Positions 7,204 to 15,596 of a stretch of DNA of 22,713 nt are shown here, piece by piece. The translations under genes were made by a program, and so were the position numbers. The number at the start of each line of letters is the position of its first letter. Position 1 is the stretch's first letter. A model generated the notes under the pieces. The model saw only the letters and a list, made by a program, of their open reading frames with translations. It was not told the DNA's origin and did no database searches. Origin of the DNA: JBMNNS01 sp050942625 (GTDB lineage: Bacteria; Bacillota; Dethiobacteria; DTU022; UBA8154); NCBI GenBank assembly GCA_050942625.1, contig JBMNNS010000021.1, positions 1-22,713 of the forward strand, written 5' to 3'.

Positions 7204-8553
7204 ATGGGGAAAATGTTTGGAACGGATGGAATACGCGGTATAGCCAATAAGGAACTAACGCCTGAGCTTGCTTTCAGGATAGGGCGTATTATAGCCTTTC
7301 TCCTGGGGGAAAGGAGCAGCCAGGTACGCCCCTTTATTTTACTTGGAAGGGATACGCGCATTTCGGGCAGTATGCTCGAAGGTGCTTTGGTAGCCGGCAT
7401 AACCTCTACGGGTGTTGATGTACACCTTTTAGGGGTGGCCCCTACCCCGGCTGTAGCTTTTTTAACCGGAGAAATGGAAGCTGCCGGGGGCATTATGATC
7501 TCGGCTTCACACAACCCCATGGAAGACAACGGTATTAAGTTTTTTGGCGCCGGAGGCCTGAAACTGGATGCTGATCTTGAAGAAGAAGCAGAAAAACTTT
7601 TTTGGGCAGAGGATACCTTGCCGCGCCCGACAGGCGGTGGGGTTGGCCGTTTCTATACAGCTGAACAGGAAATAAATCGCTACATAGATTTCCTGAGAGG
7701 AAAAGCACTTTCCCTGCAAGGTTTAAAGGTGGTAATAGACTGTGCTAATGGTTCCTTTTGCCATATAGCTCCACTTCTTTGCAGTGAATTAGGTGCGGAT
7801 GTCGTTCCTTGTAACCATGAACCCGATGGTGTTAACATTAACGCTGATTGTGGTTCAACCAATATCTCTTTATTGCAGGAAACTGTTAAAAAAGAAAGGG
7901 CACATATAGGTCTTGCTTTTGATGGAGACGGTGATCGTCTCATTGCTGTGGATGAAAAAGGAAAACGGGTTGATGGTGATGCTATCCTGGCAGTTTGCGG
8001 CTCGTATCTGAAGGAAAGAGGCTTGCTCCATGGTGATACGGTAGTAGCAACTGTAATGAGCAACGCTGGCCTGGATCTGGTTGGGGAAACAAAGGGTTTT
8101 AGGGTGCTGCGTACCAATGTAGGGGATCGTTATGTTTTTGAGGAGCTGCAGCGGGGAGGGTACAGCCTGGGAGGGGAACAGTCAGGGCATATTATTTTCC
8201 CTGAATTTTTGCCTACAGGGGACGGTCTTTTAACCTCATTACAACTTCTTAAGGTAATAGTGGAAGAAAACGAACCTCTTTCTCACCTTGCCGCAATTAT
8301 GAAACCCTTTCCTCAGAAACTGGTTAATTGTCGTGTAGGGAATAAGAATGGCTGGGAAAACAACAAAAACATAACCAGGGCTTTGAAATTGGCGCAAGAG
8401 AAGTTAAATAAAAAGGGAAGAATTTTGATCAGGGCCTCGGGCACCGAGCCTCTCATCCGCATCATGGTAGAAGGGGAAAATGAAAAACTGTTAGAGATAA
8501 TAACACAAGAACTGGCTCATGTAGTAGAACAGGAATTGGGGATTGTTTCATAG
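7204..8553 (+). CDS. glmM: Phosphoglucosamine mutase GlmM
   Basis: A 449-residue enzyme of normal length that converts glucosamine-6-phosphate to glucosamine-1-phosphate for UDP-GlcNAc synthesis. Visible motifs are FGTDGIRG at the N-terminus, the active-site phosphoserine loop SASHNP with Ser102, the magnesium loop DGDGDR with Asp240, Asp242 and Asp244, the sugar-binding GGEQSGH and the phosphate-binding RASGTEPLIRIM near the C-terminus. The ATG at 7204 follows AAAGGAGG. It is the last gene of the cdaA-cdaR-glmM operon, and GlmM is known to bind and inhibit CdaA in several Firmicutes. No glmS gene or glmS ribozyme was recognised downstream. Confidence 0.96.
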   Translation: MGKMFGTDGIRGIANKELTPELAFRIGRIIAFLLGERSSQVRPFILLGRDTRISGSMLEGALVAGITSTGVDVHLLGVAPTPAVAFLTGEMEAAGGIMISASHNPMEDNGIKFFGAGGLKLDADLEEEAEKLFWAEDTLPRPTGGGVGRFYTAEQEINRYIDFLRGKALSLQGLKVVIDCANGSFCHIAPLLCSELGADVVPCNHEPDGVNINADCGSTNISLLQETVKKERAHIGLAFDGDGDRLIAVDEKGKRVDGDAILAVCGSYLKERGLLHGDTVVATVMSNAGLDLVGETKGFRVLRTNVGDRYVFEELQRGGYSLGGEQSGHIIFPEFLPTGDGLLTSLQLLKVIVEENEPLSHLAAIMKPFPQKLVNCRVGNKNGWENNKNITRALKLAQEKLNKKGRILIRASGTEPLIRIMVEGENEKLLEIITQELAHVVEQELGIVS

Positions 8554-8574
8554 CCTGAAGGTAAATGCATTTCC

Positions 8575-8597
8575 GGGCAATGTTGACAATGTTGCCC
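8575..8597 (+). terminator. Weak hairpin after glmM, possible operon end
   Basis: GGGCAA (8575-8580) pairs with TTGCCC (8592-8597), 21 bases after the glmM stop. The sequence between contains a tandem repeat of CAATGTTG(A). No proper T tract follows, so termination is doubtful. Confidence 0.3.
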
Positions 8598-8961
8598 TGG
8601 ATAAAAATATATTGCAGGAAAGGAACAGCATAATAAATTATAGTTTTTATATTACAATAAGGATGCTTTTTCCACCTAAATTGATAGAAAAATATATTAC
8701 ATTTTTATAAATACCTTTTTGCCAATAAACGTTGATTCCTCAGTTATACTTTGTATCTGGGGATTTTTTTACTTATAATATCAAAGTTTACTTTTGTTGA
8801 AAATTGTTGGAATATATCCATAAAAGGCAATAGAGATTATCTTTACTAATGTTTCCAGTTGTGTTATTATTTAACGGAAGGGTTTTCGAGGGGGAAAAAT
8901 TCACCTTTTTCACGGTTTAAAATTAATTGACTTTTTAGAAAAAGTTAAACATTAAGTAATA

Positions 8962-8991
8962 TTTACAGAAACTAGAATGTATCTATATAAA
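8962..8991 (+). promoter_or_regulatory. Candidate promoter upstream of the PHA operon
   Basis: TTTACA (8962-8967) and TATAAA (8986-8991) are separated by 18 bases, each one base away from consensus. The run of A and T upstream could serve as an UP element. Transcription from here would pass through the hairpins at 9053-9198 and the terminator at 9257-9289 before reaching the first PHA gene at 9463. Confidence 0.33.
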
Positions 8992-9052
8992 TATAAAAGA
9001 TTTTAAATATAAAAAATACTTGCTTAAGAAAATTTTATAAAAGGTAAAAAAT

Positions 9053-9289
9053 GTTCTCCAAGGTAAACGCCCCTGGAGAACAAACTAGATTGGTTACACT
9101 GCCTGTGCAACCTCCTGAACACAATCCATTATATCAGATTAATTGTTATTTGCCTAAGGGTAAATTTCCCCGCAAAGGCGATTCTTGCCTGCCTGGGGTC
9201 TAAATTTTTAAACCTCTGGCCAAAGAGCTGGAGATATATTTGTATTTTGTGTTTACGGGGTTGCCGGCAAAATCATGCTTGGCAACCCC
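9053..9289 (+). ncRNA. Candidate structured RNA or attenuator leader
   Basis: The segment opens with an 8-bp perfect stem, GTTCTCCA (9053-9060) with TGGAGAAC (9074-9081). It continues with a two-tier hairpin, CCCC/GGGG (9168-9171 with 9195-9198) around AGGC/GCCT (9176-9179 with 9187-9190). It ends in an intrinsic terminator. The first CTCCA could also pair with a second TGGAG near 9229-9233, so an alternative fold is possible. It could be a free small RNA or the 5' leader of the PHA operon. It matches no RNA family that I can recognise. Confidence 0.27.
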
Positions 9290-9297
9290 TTCATTTT
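9257..9297 (+). terminator. Rho-independent terminator inside the PHA upstream region
   Basis: GGGGTTGCC (9257-9265) and GGCAACCCC (9281-9289) form a perfect 9-bp GC-rich stem with a 15-base loop, followed by TTCATTTTT. It lies 170 bases before the first PHA gene, with no gene before it for 700 bases, so it must end either a small RNA or an attenuated leader. Confidence 0.65.
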
Positions 9298-9462
9298 TAA
9301 AAGGAGGTATGCTTATTAGAAAATATTTAGGGGAACTAAAGACTCATTCAGGAATAAATTGCAAATCAAAATAATAGATATACCTGAAAAAGCCAGGCTA
9401 TTTTAGCAGCCCTAGAAATTTTTATTACAGGAATTAAGTCATCAAAGGAGGAGACTTTATCA

Positions 9463-9936
9463 ATGAGTAAAATCGGTAAAAACGTTATTGAAGGACTGGT
9501 GGAGGCCCAGGAAAAAGTATTTTTGGCTTGGAAGGAGGCAGTGGCGGAATACAATAATACTAAGGTAATGGAAATGTTTGGTGAGGACATTCGCAATGCC
9601 TGGGATGGTTTTCTGGAATTACAGGGGAAGGCTTTTTCTTTATGGAAAGAAGCTGTTCAGATCTACAAACCTTTTGTGGAAAAGCTTACAACCGGCGATC
9701 TGATGCAACAAAACTACCGCCGCTGGTGGGAACTGCAGGAGAAAATGATCCGCTCCAGCAGTGAAACCGCTACCCCAAGAAATATGTGGGAGGTATTTAA
9801 CAACTATTTCCTGGCCCAGCCGGAAAGGATGTTCAATTTTTACCGGGAATGGATGGAAATAATGCAAGAAGGATTTAAACAAACACAGAAAAAAAGTCAA
9901 TCTTCCAGTCAAACTTCTAAAGGAAAGGAGAACTAA
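9463..9936 (+). CDS. Small PhaE-like protein, probable granule or synthase accessory protein
   Basis: A 157-residue, mostly helical protein rich in Trp, Gln, Glu and Lys, with a Ser/Gln/Lys tail and no signal peptide. A 38-residue internal repeat is visible: Gln16, Gln54 and Gln92 each follow a hydrophobic/acidic helix. The first two continue as QEKVFLAWKEAV and QGKAFSLWKEAV; the third (QEKMIRSSSETA) is degenerate. The next gene's N-terminus carries the same motif at the same places (Gln16, Trp23-Lys-Glu-Ala26; Gln55, Trp62-Lys-Glu). It is therefore probably a paralogue of the PhaE N-terminal region, acting as a phasin, synthase modulator or PhaR analogue; the function is inferred from the operon. 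The ATG follows AAAGGAGGAG. Its stop is 3 bases before phaE. Confidence 0.7.
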   Translation: MSKIGKNVIEGLVEAQEKVFLAWKEAVAEYNNTKVMEMFGEDIRNAWDGFLELQGKAFSLWKEAVQIYKPFVEKLTTGDLMQQNYRRWWELQEKMIRSSSETATPRNMWEVFNNYFLAQPERMFNFYREWMEIMQEGFKQTQKKSQSSSQTSKGKEN

Positions 9937-9939
9937 AAT

Positions 9940-11265
9940 TTGACCAAAGGGGAAAGGGATATTTTTAATAGCTGGTGGAAGATGCAGGATAATCTTTTAA
10001 ATACATGGAAAGAAGCCTTTTCATCCTTTCCAACCGGTAGTGAGAATAATTTTTCCTTTTTGGAAATCCCATTTCAAGCCTGGCAGAACCTATATAAAAT
10101 GCAAGAATTAACCTTTAAGGTTTGGAAGGAATCCCTGCACGGCTTTCAACTTGAGCCTGAAAAGACGACAACAATGTTTAACCCCGGGAAAATAGCGGAA
10201 ATGTTCAGGCCTGATACCTTTGCAGAGGTGTACAAGACGGGCCGGCTTTATTCCCAGGAAACGTTAGCGCGCCTGCAGAGGGAATGGTTAAAAATGTTTT
10301 CCAGAGGGTTGGAGTCCTTTACAAATCTCATACCCTCCAGGGTAGGACAGGAAGCATTCCAAAAAATGAAGGGAGCTTCAGAGGTATATTTAACGTTGTT
10401 ACGTTTTTGGAAGGAGTTTATCCCCAGGTTGCCTCTCAGCAATGATATTAATAAGTGGAAAGAGTTTTCCCAGGAGTGGTTAGGTGGATATGCAGATGTA
10501 CTAGAATCCTTTTATGCAGCCTGGCTGCCGGAATCTTTAAGAAGTATAATCAAAAGCCCAAAGGAAATAGCCCGCCTGGTACGGCAAAATTATTTTGATT
10601 TTTTAGCTCCCTGGTTTGATGCCGCGAATATGATGCAAACAAACATGTTTACTGCTTTGGAGGGCGATCGGGAGTCTTGCTTGGACTTTATCCGGGCCTG
10701 GCAAGATGGTTATCAGCAGTCATTTGGGAAACTATTTAAAGTCCCTACTATGGGATTAACGCGTGAAAACATGGAAAAATTTAATGAAAGTATAGATGCT
10801 TATATGCAGTACCTCACAACAATAAACAAATTTTCTGCGGTTATGTACAGTGCCGGTTTTGAAGCTATGGAAAAACTGCTGAAAAAGTACGCACATATGT
10901 TGGAAGATGGACAGGCACCGATTTCCTTTTACGAATTTTATCGCCTCTGGTGGCAGACCAACGACGAAACATTAATGGAAGTGTTTAAAACGGAAAGTTT
11001 TTCGGAACTGCTGGGGAAAGTAGTTAACGCCGGGGCCCGGTATAAAAAGTGTTATGACAATTTAATGACAGAGGTATTAACAAACTCGCTCCCCATACCT
11101 ACAAACAAGGAAATGGATAATATTTATAAAACTATCCAGGAATTAAAAAGATTGAACCGTGAGCAAAATCGCAAGCTGGAAAAAATGCAAAACCAGTTGA
11201 ACCAACTGTTAACTAGGCTGGAAAAATTAGAAAAAGATACGGTAGAAGGGAGGGCTTTAGCATGA
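9940..11265 (+). CDS. phaE: Class III polyhydroxyalkanoate synthase subunit PhaE
   Basis: A 441-residue protein starting at TTG 9940, nine bases after AAAGGAG. It is all-helical and rich in Trp and aromatic residues, as in the PHA synthase PhaE family (Pfam PHA_synth_III_E), and longer than the roughly 360-residue PhaE of purple sulfur bacteria. The N-terminus holds two QxxxxxxWKE motifs (Gln16-Trp23 and Gln55-Trp62). Long helical stretches follow, and the last 50 residues form a Leu/Lys/Gln/Glu coiled coil (IQELKRL...LEKMQNQLNQLL) likely used for assembly. PhaE has no catalytic residues of its own but is required for activity of PhaC. The stop codon overlaps the phaC start as ATGA, indicating coupled translation. 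Confidence 0.85.
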   Translation: MTKGERDIFNSWWKMQDNLLNTWKEAFSSFPTGSENNFSFLEIPFQAWQNLYKMQELTFKVWKESLHGFQLEPEKTTTMFNPGKIAEMFRPDTFAEVYKTGRLYSQETLARLQREWLKMFSRGLESFTNLIPSRVGQEAFQKMKGASEVYLTLLRFWKEFIPRLPLSNDINKWKEFSQEWLGGYADVLESFYAAWLPESLRSIIKSPKEIARLVRQNYFDFLAPWFDAANMMQTNMFTALEGDRESCLDFIRAWQDGYQQSFGKLFKVPTMGLTRENMEKFNESIDAYMQYLTTINKFSAVMYSAGFEAMEKLLKKYAHMLEDGQAPISFYEFYRLWWQTNDETLMEVFKTESFSELLGKVVNAGARYKKCYDNLMTEVLTNSLPIPTNKEMDNIYKTIQELKRLNREQNRKLEKMQNQLNQLLTRLEKLEKDTVEGRALA

Positions 11266-12389
11266 TTGCAGTAGATCCTATAAAAAGTTTGGAAGAAACG
11301 CTTAATTACCAAAAGAAATTTTTTGAGGGTATAAAAAACATGCTTTCCATTGAAGAAGTAAATGTTGAAGCTGCTCCAAAGGAGCTTGTTTATGAGGAAG
11401 ATAAGATGAAAGTTTATCACTATATTCCTACAACCAAGAAAACAATTTGCCCTGTCCCTACATTGATTACCTATGCTTTGGTAAATCGACAGTATATGAT
11501 GGACCTGCAGCAGGATCGAAGTGTGATCTGCAATTGGTTGGAACAGGGCCTTGACATTTATATTATTGACTGGGGTTACCCGGACAAGACGGATAAATAT
11601 TTAAGTATGGAAGATTATATCGACGGCTATATGAATACCGCTGTGGACCTGGTACGTAAAAGGAGTGGCCGGGAACAGATCAATTTGTTGGGGGTCTGCC
11701 AGGGGGGCACCTTCAGCGTGATCTATTCAGCGCTTTACCCGGAAAAAATTAAAAATTTGGTGACCATGGTGGCCCCAATTGACTTTCATATTACCGACGG
11801 GCTCCTTAATGTCTGGAGCAAACATATTAACGGGGATCTTTTGGTCGATGCTTATGGTGCTATTCCGGGTGACTTATTGAACATAGGATTTTTAATGTTG
11901 CGCCCATTCCAGCTCATGCTGGATAAGTATGTCGGATTCATGGAAAATCTGGATAATCCGGACCTGCTGCGGGACTTTTTACGCATGGAAAAATGGATTT
12001 TTGATAGTCCCAGCCAGGCCGGTGCTACTTTCCGCAGGTTTATTAAGGATTTTTACAAGGAAAACCTGTTGATTCAGAACAAGTTTGAACTGGGTGGCAG
12101 GCTGGTAGACCTTAAAAATATAACCATGCCTTTGCTAAATGTATTTGCTGAAAAGGATCACCTGGTACCACCCTCCTCCAGCAAGCCGCTTAATGAAGCG
12201 GTAGGCAGCAAGGATAAAGAAACCCTTTCCTTCCCGGTTGGGCATATTGGGATTTACGTCAGTTCTAAGTCTCAAAAAGAGGTGGCGCCTGCTATAGCCA
12301 AGTGGCTGCTGGAGCGCTCTGAAATTGAATCTGAGAACAATAAAGAAGATCCTGATGATAATAAAGAAAAGGAAGATCCCAGTAAATAG
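11262..12389 (+). CDS. phaC: Class III polyhydroxyalkanoate synthase catalytic subunit PhaC
   Basis: A 375-residue alpha/beta-hydrolase-fold enzyme that polymerises (R)-3-hydroxyacyl-CoA into polyester granules. The lipase-like box is GVCQGG with nucleophile Cys146. Asp299 (FAEKDHLVPP) and His328 (VGHIGIYVSSK) complete the triad, each exactly three residues before the corresponding Cys149, Asp302 and His331 of the Allochromatium class III enzyme. YIIDWGYPD and APIDFHI are further family blocks. The length and the PhaE partner place it in class III; class IV would have PhaR instead. The C-terminus ends in an acidic, charged tail (from about residue 352). No thiolase or acetoacetyl-CoA reductase gene lies in the window, so monomer supply is encoded elsewhere. 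Confidence 0.95.
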   Translation: MIAVDPIKSLEETLNYQKKFFEGIKNMLSIEEVNVEAAPKELVYEEDKMKVYHYIPTTKKTICPVPTLITYALVNRQYMMDLQQDRSVICNWLEQGLDIYIIDWGYPDKTDKYLSMEDYIDGYMNTAVDLVRKRSGREQINLLGVCQGGTFSVIYSALYPEKIKNLVTMVAPIDFHITDGLLNVWSKHINGDLLVDAYGAIPGDLLNIGFLMLRPFQLMLDKYVGFMENLDNPDLLRDFLRMEKWIFDSPSQAGATFRRFIKDFYKENLLIQNKFELGGRLVDLKNITMPLLNVFAEKDHLVPPSSSKPLNEAVGSKDKETLSFPVGHIGIYVSSKSQKEVAPAIAKWLLERSEIESENNKEDPDDNKEKEDPSK

Positions 12390-12400
12390 AACCCATGTCA

Positions 12401-12486
12401 ATAGGGACGGTTTAGAAACCACTGAAAAAGTCCCAACCCCTGTCCATTCTGAATGAATGTAGTGAAATGAAGAATTTTTGGATCTA
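12401..12486 (+). repeat. Dispersed intergenic repeat, copy 1 (truncated)
   Basis: Shares an alignable core with 21511-21576: GGGAC(G/A)GTT, then ACCACTGAAAAAGTC, then CCATTCTGAATGAA, then AATGAAGAAT. The 5' part folds: GGGAC (12404-12408) with GTCCC (12430-12434), enclosing GGTTT/AAACC. The right inverted arm seen in copy 2 is missing here. It lies 12 bases after the phaC stop. Confidence 0.6.
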
Positions 12487-12488
12487 TT

Positions 12489-12510
12489 AACCCGGAAAAC
12501 CGGGTTTTTT
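12489..12510 (+). terminator. Rho-independent terminator of the PHA operon
   Basis: AACCCGG (12489-12495), a 4-base A loop and CCGGGTT (12500-12506) form a perfect 7-bp stem that runs straight into a T tract (TTTTTTATTT). It lies 100 bases after phaC and before trkA on the same strand. Confidence 0.85.
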
Positions 12511-12637
12511 ATTTATGGGATACCTAAAATCCCCTTTGAAGGGCAGGTTTATGAGGCCAAAAGGAGGATACTCTAGAAAAACGGTTGTTTACTTTTATGG
12601 GGTACCCGTTTAGGTGTTTTTATAGTTGTCTTATCTT

Positions 12638-12666
12638 TTGCATATTTCTGCTCAGAGGTTTAGAAT
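12638..12666 (+). promoter_or_regulatory. Candidate promoter of trkA-trkH
   Basis: TTGCAT (12638-12643) and TAGAAT (12661-12666) are separated by exactly 17 bases. The -10 is one base from consensus; the -35 keeps TTG only. It would start transcription about 80 bases before the trkA GTG and lies downstream of the PHA terminator. Confidence 0.38.
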
Positions 12667-12751
12667 TGTGTTAAAATTAAGTGGCAGGATTCAGGGCTTT
12701 TTTGGTGGTTTCGTATTGTGCCGGGATCCATCCAAAGGGAGGTTAAGGTTT

Positions 12752-14113
12752 GTGAGGGTAGTAATTATTGGCGCCGGGGAAGTGGGTTTTCAAATAGTAG
12801 AAAGTCTTTCAAATGAAAACCACGATGTTATTGTTATTGATAGCAACCAAGACGTGATTGACAAACTTGACGACAATTTTGACGTCCTTGCTATAAAGGG
12901 CAATGGTATTTCCAGTAGTTTGTTAACGAGTATAGATTGTGGAAGCGGCGACTTGTTAATTGCGGTAACCGATAGCGACGAGGCCAACTTAGTATCTTGC
13001 ATAACAGCAAAAAAGCTTGGCACAAAAGGCGTCATTGCCAGGGTTCGAAATCCACAATATCTCCCGGAACTGGGTTTTATGCGTAAAAACCTGGGTATTG
13101 ATCATATCATTAATCCCGAACTGGCCACAGCACATGAAATAATGCGCCTGCTTTTTAATACCCACGCCTCATACGCCGAAGATTTTGCCAAAGGGAGGAT
13201 TAGAATTTTAGAAGTCCAGATTGGCCCTACCTCTACCCTCATACAAAAACAGGTAAAAAATATTGAGCTGCCGGAGGCTATTGTTATTGTAGCCATAACG
13301 CGTAATGGAGAGGTTATCATCCCCAACGGGGAGGAGTATATACACTACAAGGATACATTATATGTCATTGGGGAAAGGGGTTCCGTCGATCACTTCGCCA
13401 GGAGCGCCGGCGTTCAAATTATCAACAACAGGGTCAAAAACGTTATGATCACCGGTGGTGGAAAAACGGCATTTTACCTGAGCAGGGAGCTTGAACAATT
13501 AGGGGTTAATATAAAGATCATCGAAGAAAATATGGAAAGATGCAGGGAGCTAACCGAGGGTTTGAACAATGCGCTTATACTGCATGGGGACGGCACGGAT
13601 GTCGACCTGCTTAGATCGGAAAATGTGGAAGGGATGGATGCCTTCATTGCTGCAACCGGTTTTGATGAAGAAAACCTTCTGGTTTCCCTGTTAGCAAAAC
13701 AACTTGGAGCGAAGAAGGTAGTAGCCAAGGTAAGCCGTTCTGACTACATGCCCATCCTGGAAACGATAGGTATTGATAATGCTGTCAGCCCCAAGTTGAT
13801 TATCGCTAAAGATATTCTGCGAATCATAAGGGGTGGCAAAATTCTATCTATGTCATTATTGATTGGAGGCCGTGCCGAGGTATTGGAAATTATCCCCCAG
13901 GAGGGCACCCCGGTAATAAACAAACGTTTGAAGGATGTAGGAATACCCAGGGGGGTTATCATTGGTGCTATAATGCGCAACGGAAAGGTAATAATCCCTA
14001 ATGGTAATTCGATCATTAAAAGTACTGATAGGGTGATCGTCTTTACATTAGAAAGCCTTATGGAAAGGGTAAATAAACTTTTTTTTGCACCAAGGAGGGA
14101 ATATAACTATTAA
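12752..14113 (+). CDS. trkA: Trk potassium-uptake regulatory subunit TrkA
   Basis: Taken from GTG 12752, nine bases after AAAGGGAGG (12734-12742), it has 453 residues, the usual TrkA size. A longer open frame starting at 12626 adds 42 residues that have no counterpart in the family. It has two tandem RCK modules. The first Rossmann fold begins MRVVIIGAGEVG and the second begins VMITGGGKTAFYLSREL, each ending in a binding Asp/Glu (VIVID; IKIIEE). Each is followed by a TrkA_C domain with the repeated pattern 'AIV..I.RNGEVIIPNG' and 'GVIIGAIMRNGKVIIPNG'. This cytoplasmic ring gates TrkH in response to nucleotides. In Firmicutes TrkA_C-type domains can also bind c-di-AMP. The stop overlaps the trkH ATG by one base. 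Confidence 0.95.
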   Translation: MRVVIIGAGEVGFQIVESLSNENHDVIVIDSNQDVIDKLDDNFDVLAIKGNGISSSLLTSIDCGSGDLLIAVTDSDEANLVSCITAKKLGTKGVIARVRNPQYLPELGFMRKNLGIDHIINPELATAHEIMRLLFNTHASYAEDFAKGRIRILEVQIGPTSTLIQKQVKNIELPEAIVIVAITRNGEVIIPNGEEYIHYKDTLYVIGERGSVDHFARSAGVQIINNRVKNVMITGGGKTAFYLSRELEQLGVNIKIIEENMERCRELTEGLNNALILHGDGTDVDLLRSENVEGMDAFIAATGFDEENLLVSLLAKQLGAKKVVAKVSRSDYMPILETIGIDNAVSPKLIIAKDILRIIRGGKILSMSLLIGGRAEVLEIIPQEGTPVINKRLKDVGIPRGVIIGAIMRNGKVIIPNGNSIIKSTDRVIVFTLESLMERVNKLFFAPRREYNY

Positions 14114-15546
14114 TGAACCTGTTAATGGTTTTAAGAATTTTAGGGGTCTTGCTTCTATGTGAATCAGTCTCCATGCTTCCATCGATTCTTATAGCCATTA
14201 TTTACGGCGAAAAAACCATTTTTGCTTTTGTTTTTTCGATCCTCATAACAGCAACCCTGGGTTGGTTTTTATTTTTATGCAGAACTAAGGACAAGATGGT
14301 GCGTTATAAGGAAGGTTTTGTGGTCGTAACTTTTGGCTGGCTGCTCGTTTCGGTCTTTGGTGCCCTTCCTTTTTTGTTTACGGGGACCCTACCTTCTTTT
14401 ATTGATGCCTTTTTTGAAACTGTTTCAGGTTTTACTACTACGGGTGCGACGGTGATTCCCAACGTGGAAATATTGCCCAAAAGCCTTCTTTTCTGGAGGT
14501 CATTTACCAACTGGCTCGGTGGAATGGGCATCCTGGTGCTGGCCCTTGCCATCCAGCCGGCCCTGGGTGTAGGGACCTTCCAGATTTTTAAGGCTGAAAC
14601 TCCTGGGCCGATTTTAGCCAAGCTTACACCCAGGGTCAGTAATACAGCCAAAGTCCTTTATACTACATATTTTGCAATTACCCTGGCAGAAATTTTTTTA
14701 TTGGTGATTGGCGGGATGCCTCTTTTTGATAGCGTGGTCAATACTTTTGGAACCCTTGGTACGGGCGGTTTTTCCATTAAAAACTTGAGTATTGGCACTT
14801 ATAACAGTGTTTATTATGAACTGGTGATAGGTATTTTCATGATTGCAGCAGGGGTAAATTTTTCGCTTTATTATTTGATTTTTAAAAGAAGAAGCCCAGC
14901 CGGCTTATTTAGGAACAAAGAATTAAAGGTATACTTATCGATTATTGCGGCATATATCGCCGTAATCACGCTAAACATTTATGGCAATGTTTTTGGCTCC
15001 ATTGTAGAAAGCCTGCGGCATGCCTTCTTCCAAGTTGCTTCTATAATTACCACGACAGGCTATACCAGCACCGACTTTGTTTTGTGGCCCGACTTAAGCC
15101 GGGCCCTTTTGGTGTCGTTAACGTTCATCGGAGCCTGTGCAGGCTCAACTGCCGGTGGTATGAAGGTTATCAGGGTATACCTGGTTTTTAGATATGTGCA
15201 AAGGGAAGTTAATAGATTAATCCATCCTCGGGCCGTGAAAGCCATCAATATTAATGGTGTGCCGGTCCAGGAAAATGTCTTATCCAGCGTTATGGCCTTT
15301 ACGGTGTTGTATATTTTTATTTTTATTGTGGGGACGTTGTTGCTTACGACCCAAAAAATAGACCTGGTAAGCTCAGCAGCCTCGGTTGCCGCTACGCTTG
15401 GCAACAATGGCCTTTCAGGGCCAAGCTGGTCCTATGCCCCTTTTAATATTTTTACCAAGGTAATCTTATCCTTCTGCATGATCCTTGGCAGGCTGGAAAT
15501 ATTCACGGTGTTGTCACTTTTATTTCCCCAATTTTGGCGGCGGTAG
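14113..15546 (+). CDS. trkH: Trk potassium transporter membrane subunit TrkH
   Basis: A 477-residue polytopic membrane protein of the TrkH/KtrB family. Four pore loops with selectivity-filter segments can be read: GFTTTGATV (about 107-114), GTLGTGGFS (213-221), ITTTGYTST (312-320) and ATLGNNGLS (427-435). The WLGGMGILVLALAI block (134-147) and GSTAGGMKV (344-352) are further signatures. It imports K+ with TrkA as its cytoplasmic gate. Translation is coupled to trkA through the TAATG junction. No terminator is obvious after it, and the next gene starts 50 bases later. Confidence 0.95.
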   Translation: MNLLMVLRILGVLLLCESVSMLPSILIAIIYGEKTIFAFVFSILITATLGWFLFLCRTKDKMVRYKEGFVVVTFGWLLVSVFGALPFLFTGTLPSFIDAFFETVSGFTTTGATVIPNVEILPKSLLFWRSFTNWLGGMGILVLALAIQPALGVGTFQIFKAETPGPILAKLTPRVSNTAKVLYTTYFAITLAEIFLLVIGGMPLFDSVVNTFGTLGTGGFSIKNLSIGTYNSVYYELVIGIFMIAAGVNFSLYYLIFKRRSPAGLFRNKELKVYLSIIAAYIAVITLNIYGNVFGSIVESLRHAFFQVASIITTTGYTSTDFVLWPDLSRALLVSLTFIGACAGSTAGGMKVIRVYLVFRYVQREVNRLIHPRAVKAININGVPVQENVLSSVMAFTVLYIFIFIVGTLLLTTQKIDLVSSAASVAATLGNNGLSGPSWSYAPFNIFTKVILSFCMILGRLEIFTVLSLLFPQFWRR

Positions 15547-15596
15547 GGCAGGATTTTTACTCTTTTTACCTAATTTATATCCGGAGGTGAATTTAA

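Larger units (their letters stand above)
8554..9462. other. Long AT-rich intergenic region before the PHA operon
   Basis: About 900 bases without a convincing gene. From left to right it holds a weak hairpin after glmM (8575-8597), a very AT-rich stretch (about 8630-9050) with several promoter-like hexamers, the best at 8962-8991, hairpins at 9053-9081 and 9168-9198, a strong terminator at 9257-9289, and an orphan AAAAGGAGG at about 9299-9307 touching an ATG that would give only 21 residues. The last about 150 bases before the first PHA gene have no further clear structure apart from its ribosome binding site. Confidence 0.7.
12390..12751. other. Intergenic region between phaC and trkA
   Basis: Contains a dispersed-repeat copy (12401-12486), the PHA operon terminator (12489-12510), an orphan AAAAGGAGG at about 12559-12567 with no plausible following gene, and a candidate promoter (12638-12666). 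An open frame upstream of the trkA GTG runs through part of this region, but it lacks a ribosome binding site and homology to TrkA. Confidence 0.7.

Noticed and set aside
8554..9050. glmS ribozyme or glmS remnant after glmM
   Set aside because: No conserved ribozyme core and no glutamine amidotransferase reading frame can be found in this AT-rich stretch.
9309..9374. 21-residue open frame directly after AAAAGGAGG
   Set aside because: The ATG touches the Shine-Dalgarno sequence with no spacing, and the peptide shows no recognisable character.
12626..12751. 42-residue N-terminal extension of TrkA
   Set aside because: TrkA proteins begin at the MRVVIIGAG Rossmann strand, and the GTG at 12752 has an excellent ribosome binding site.
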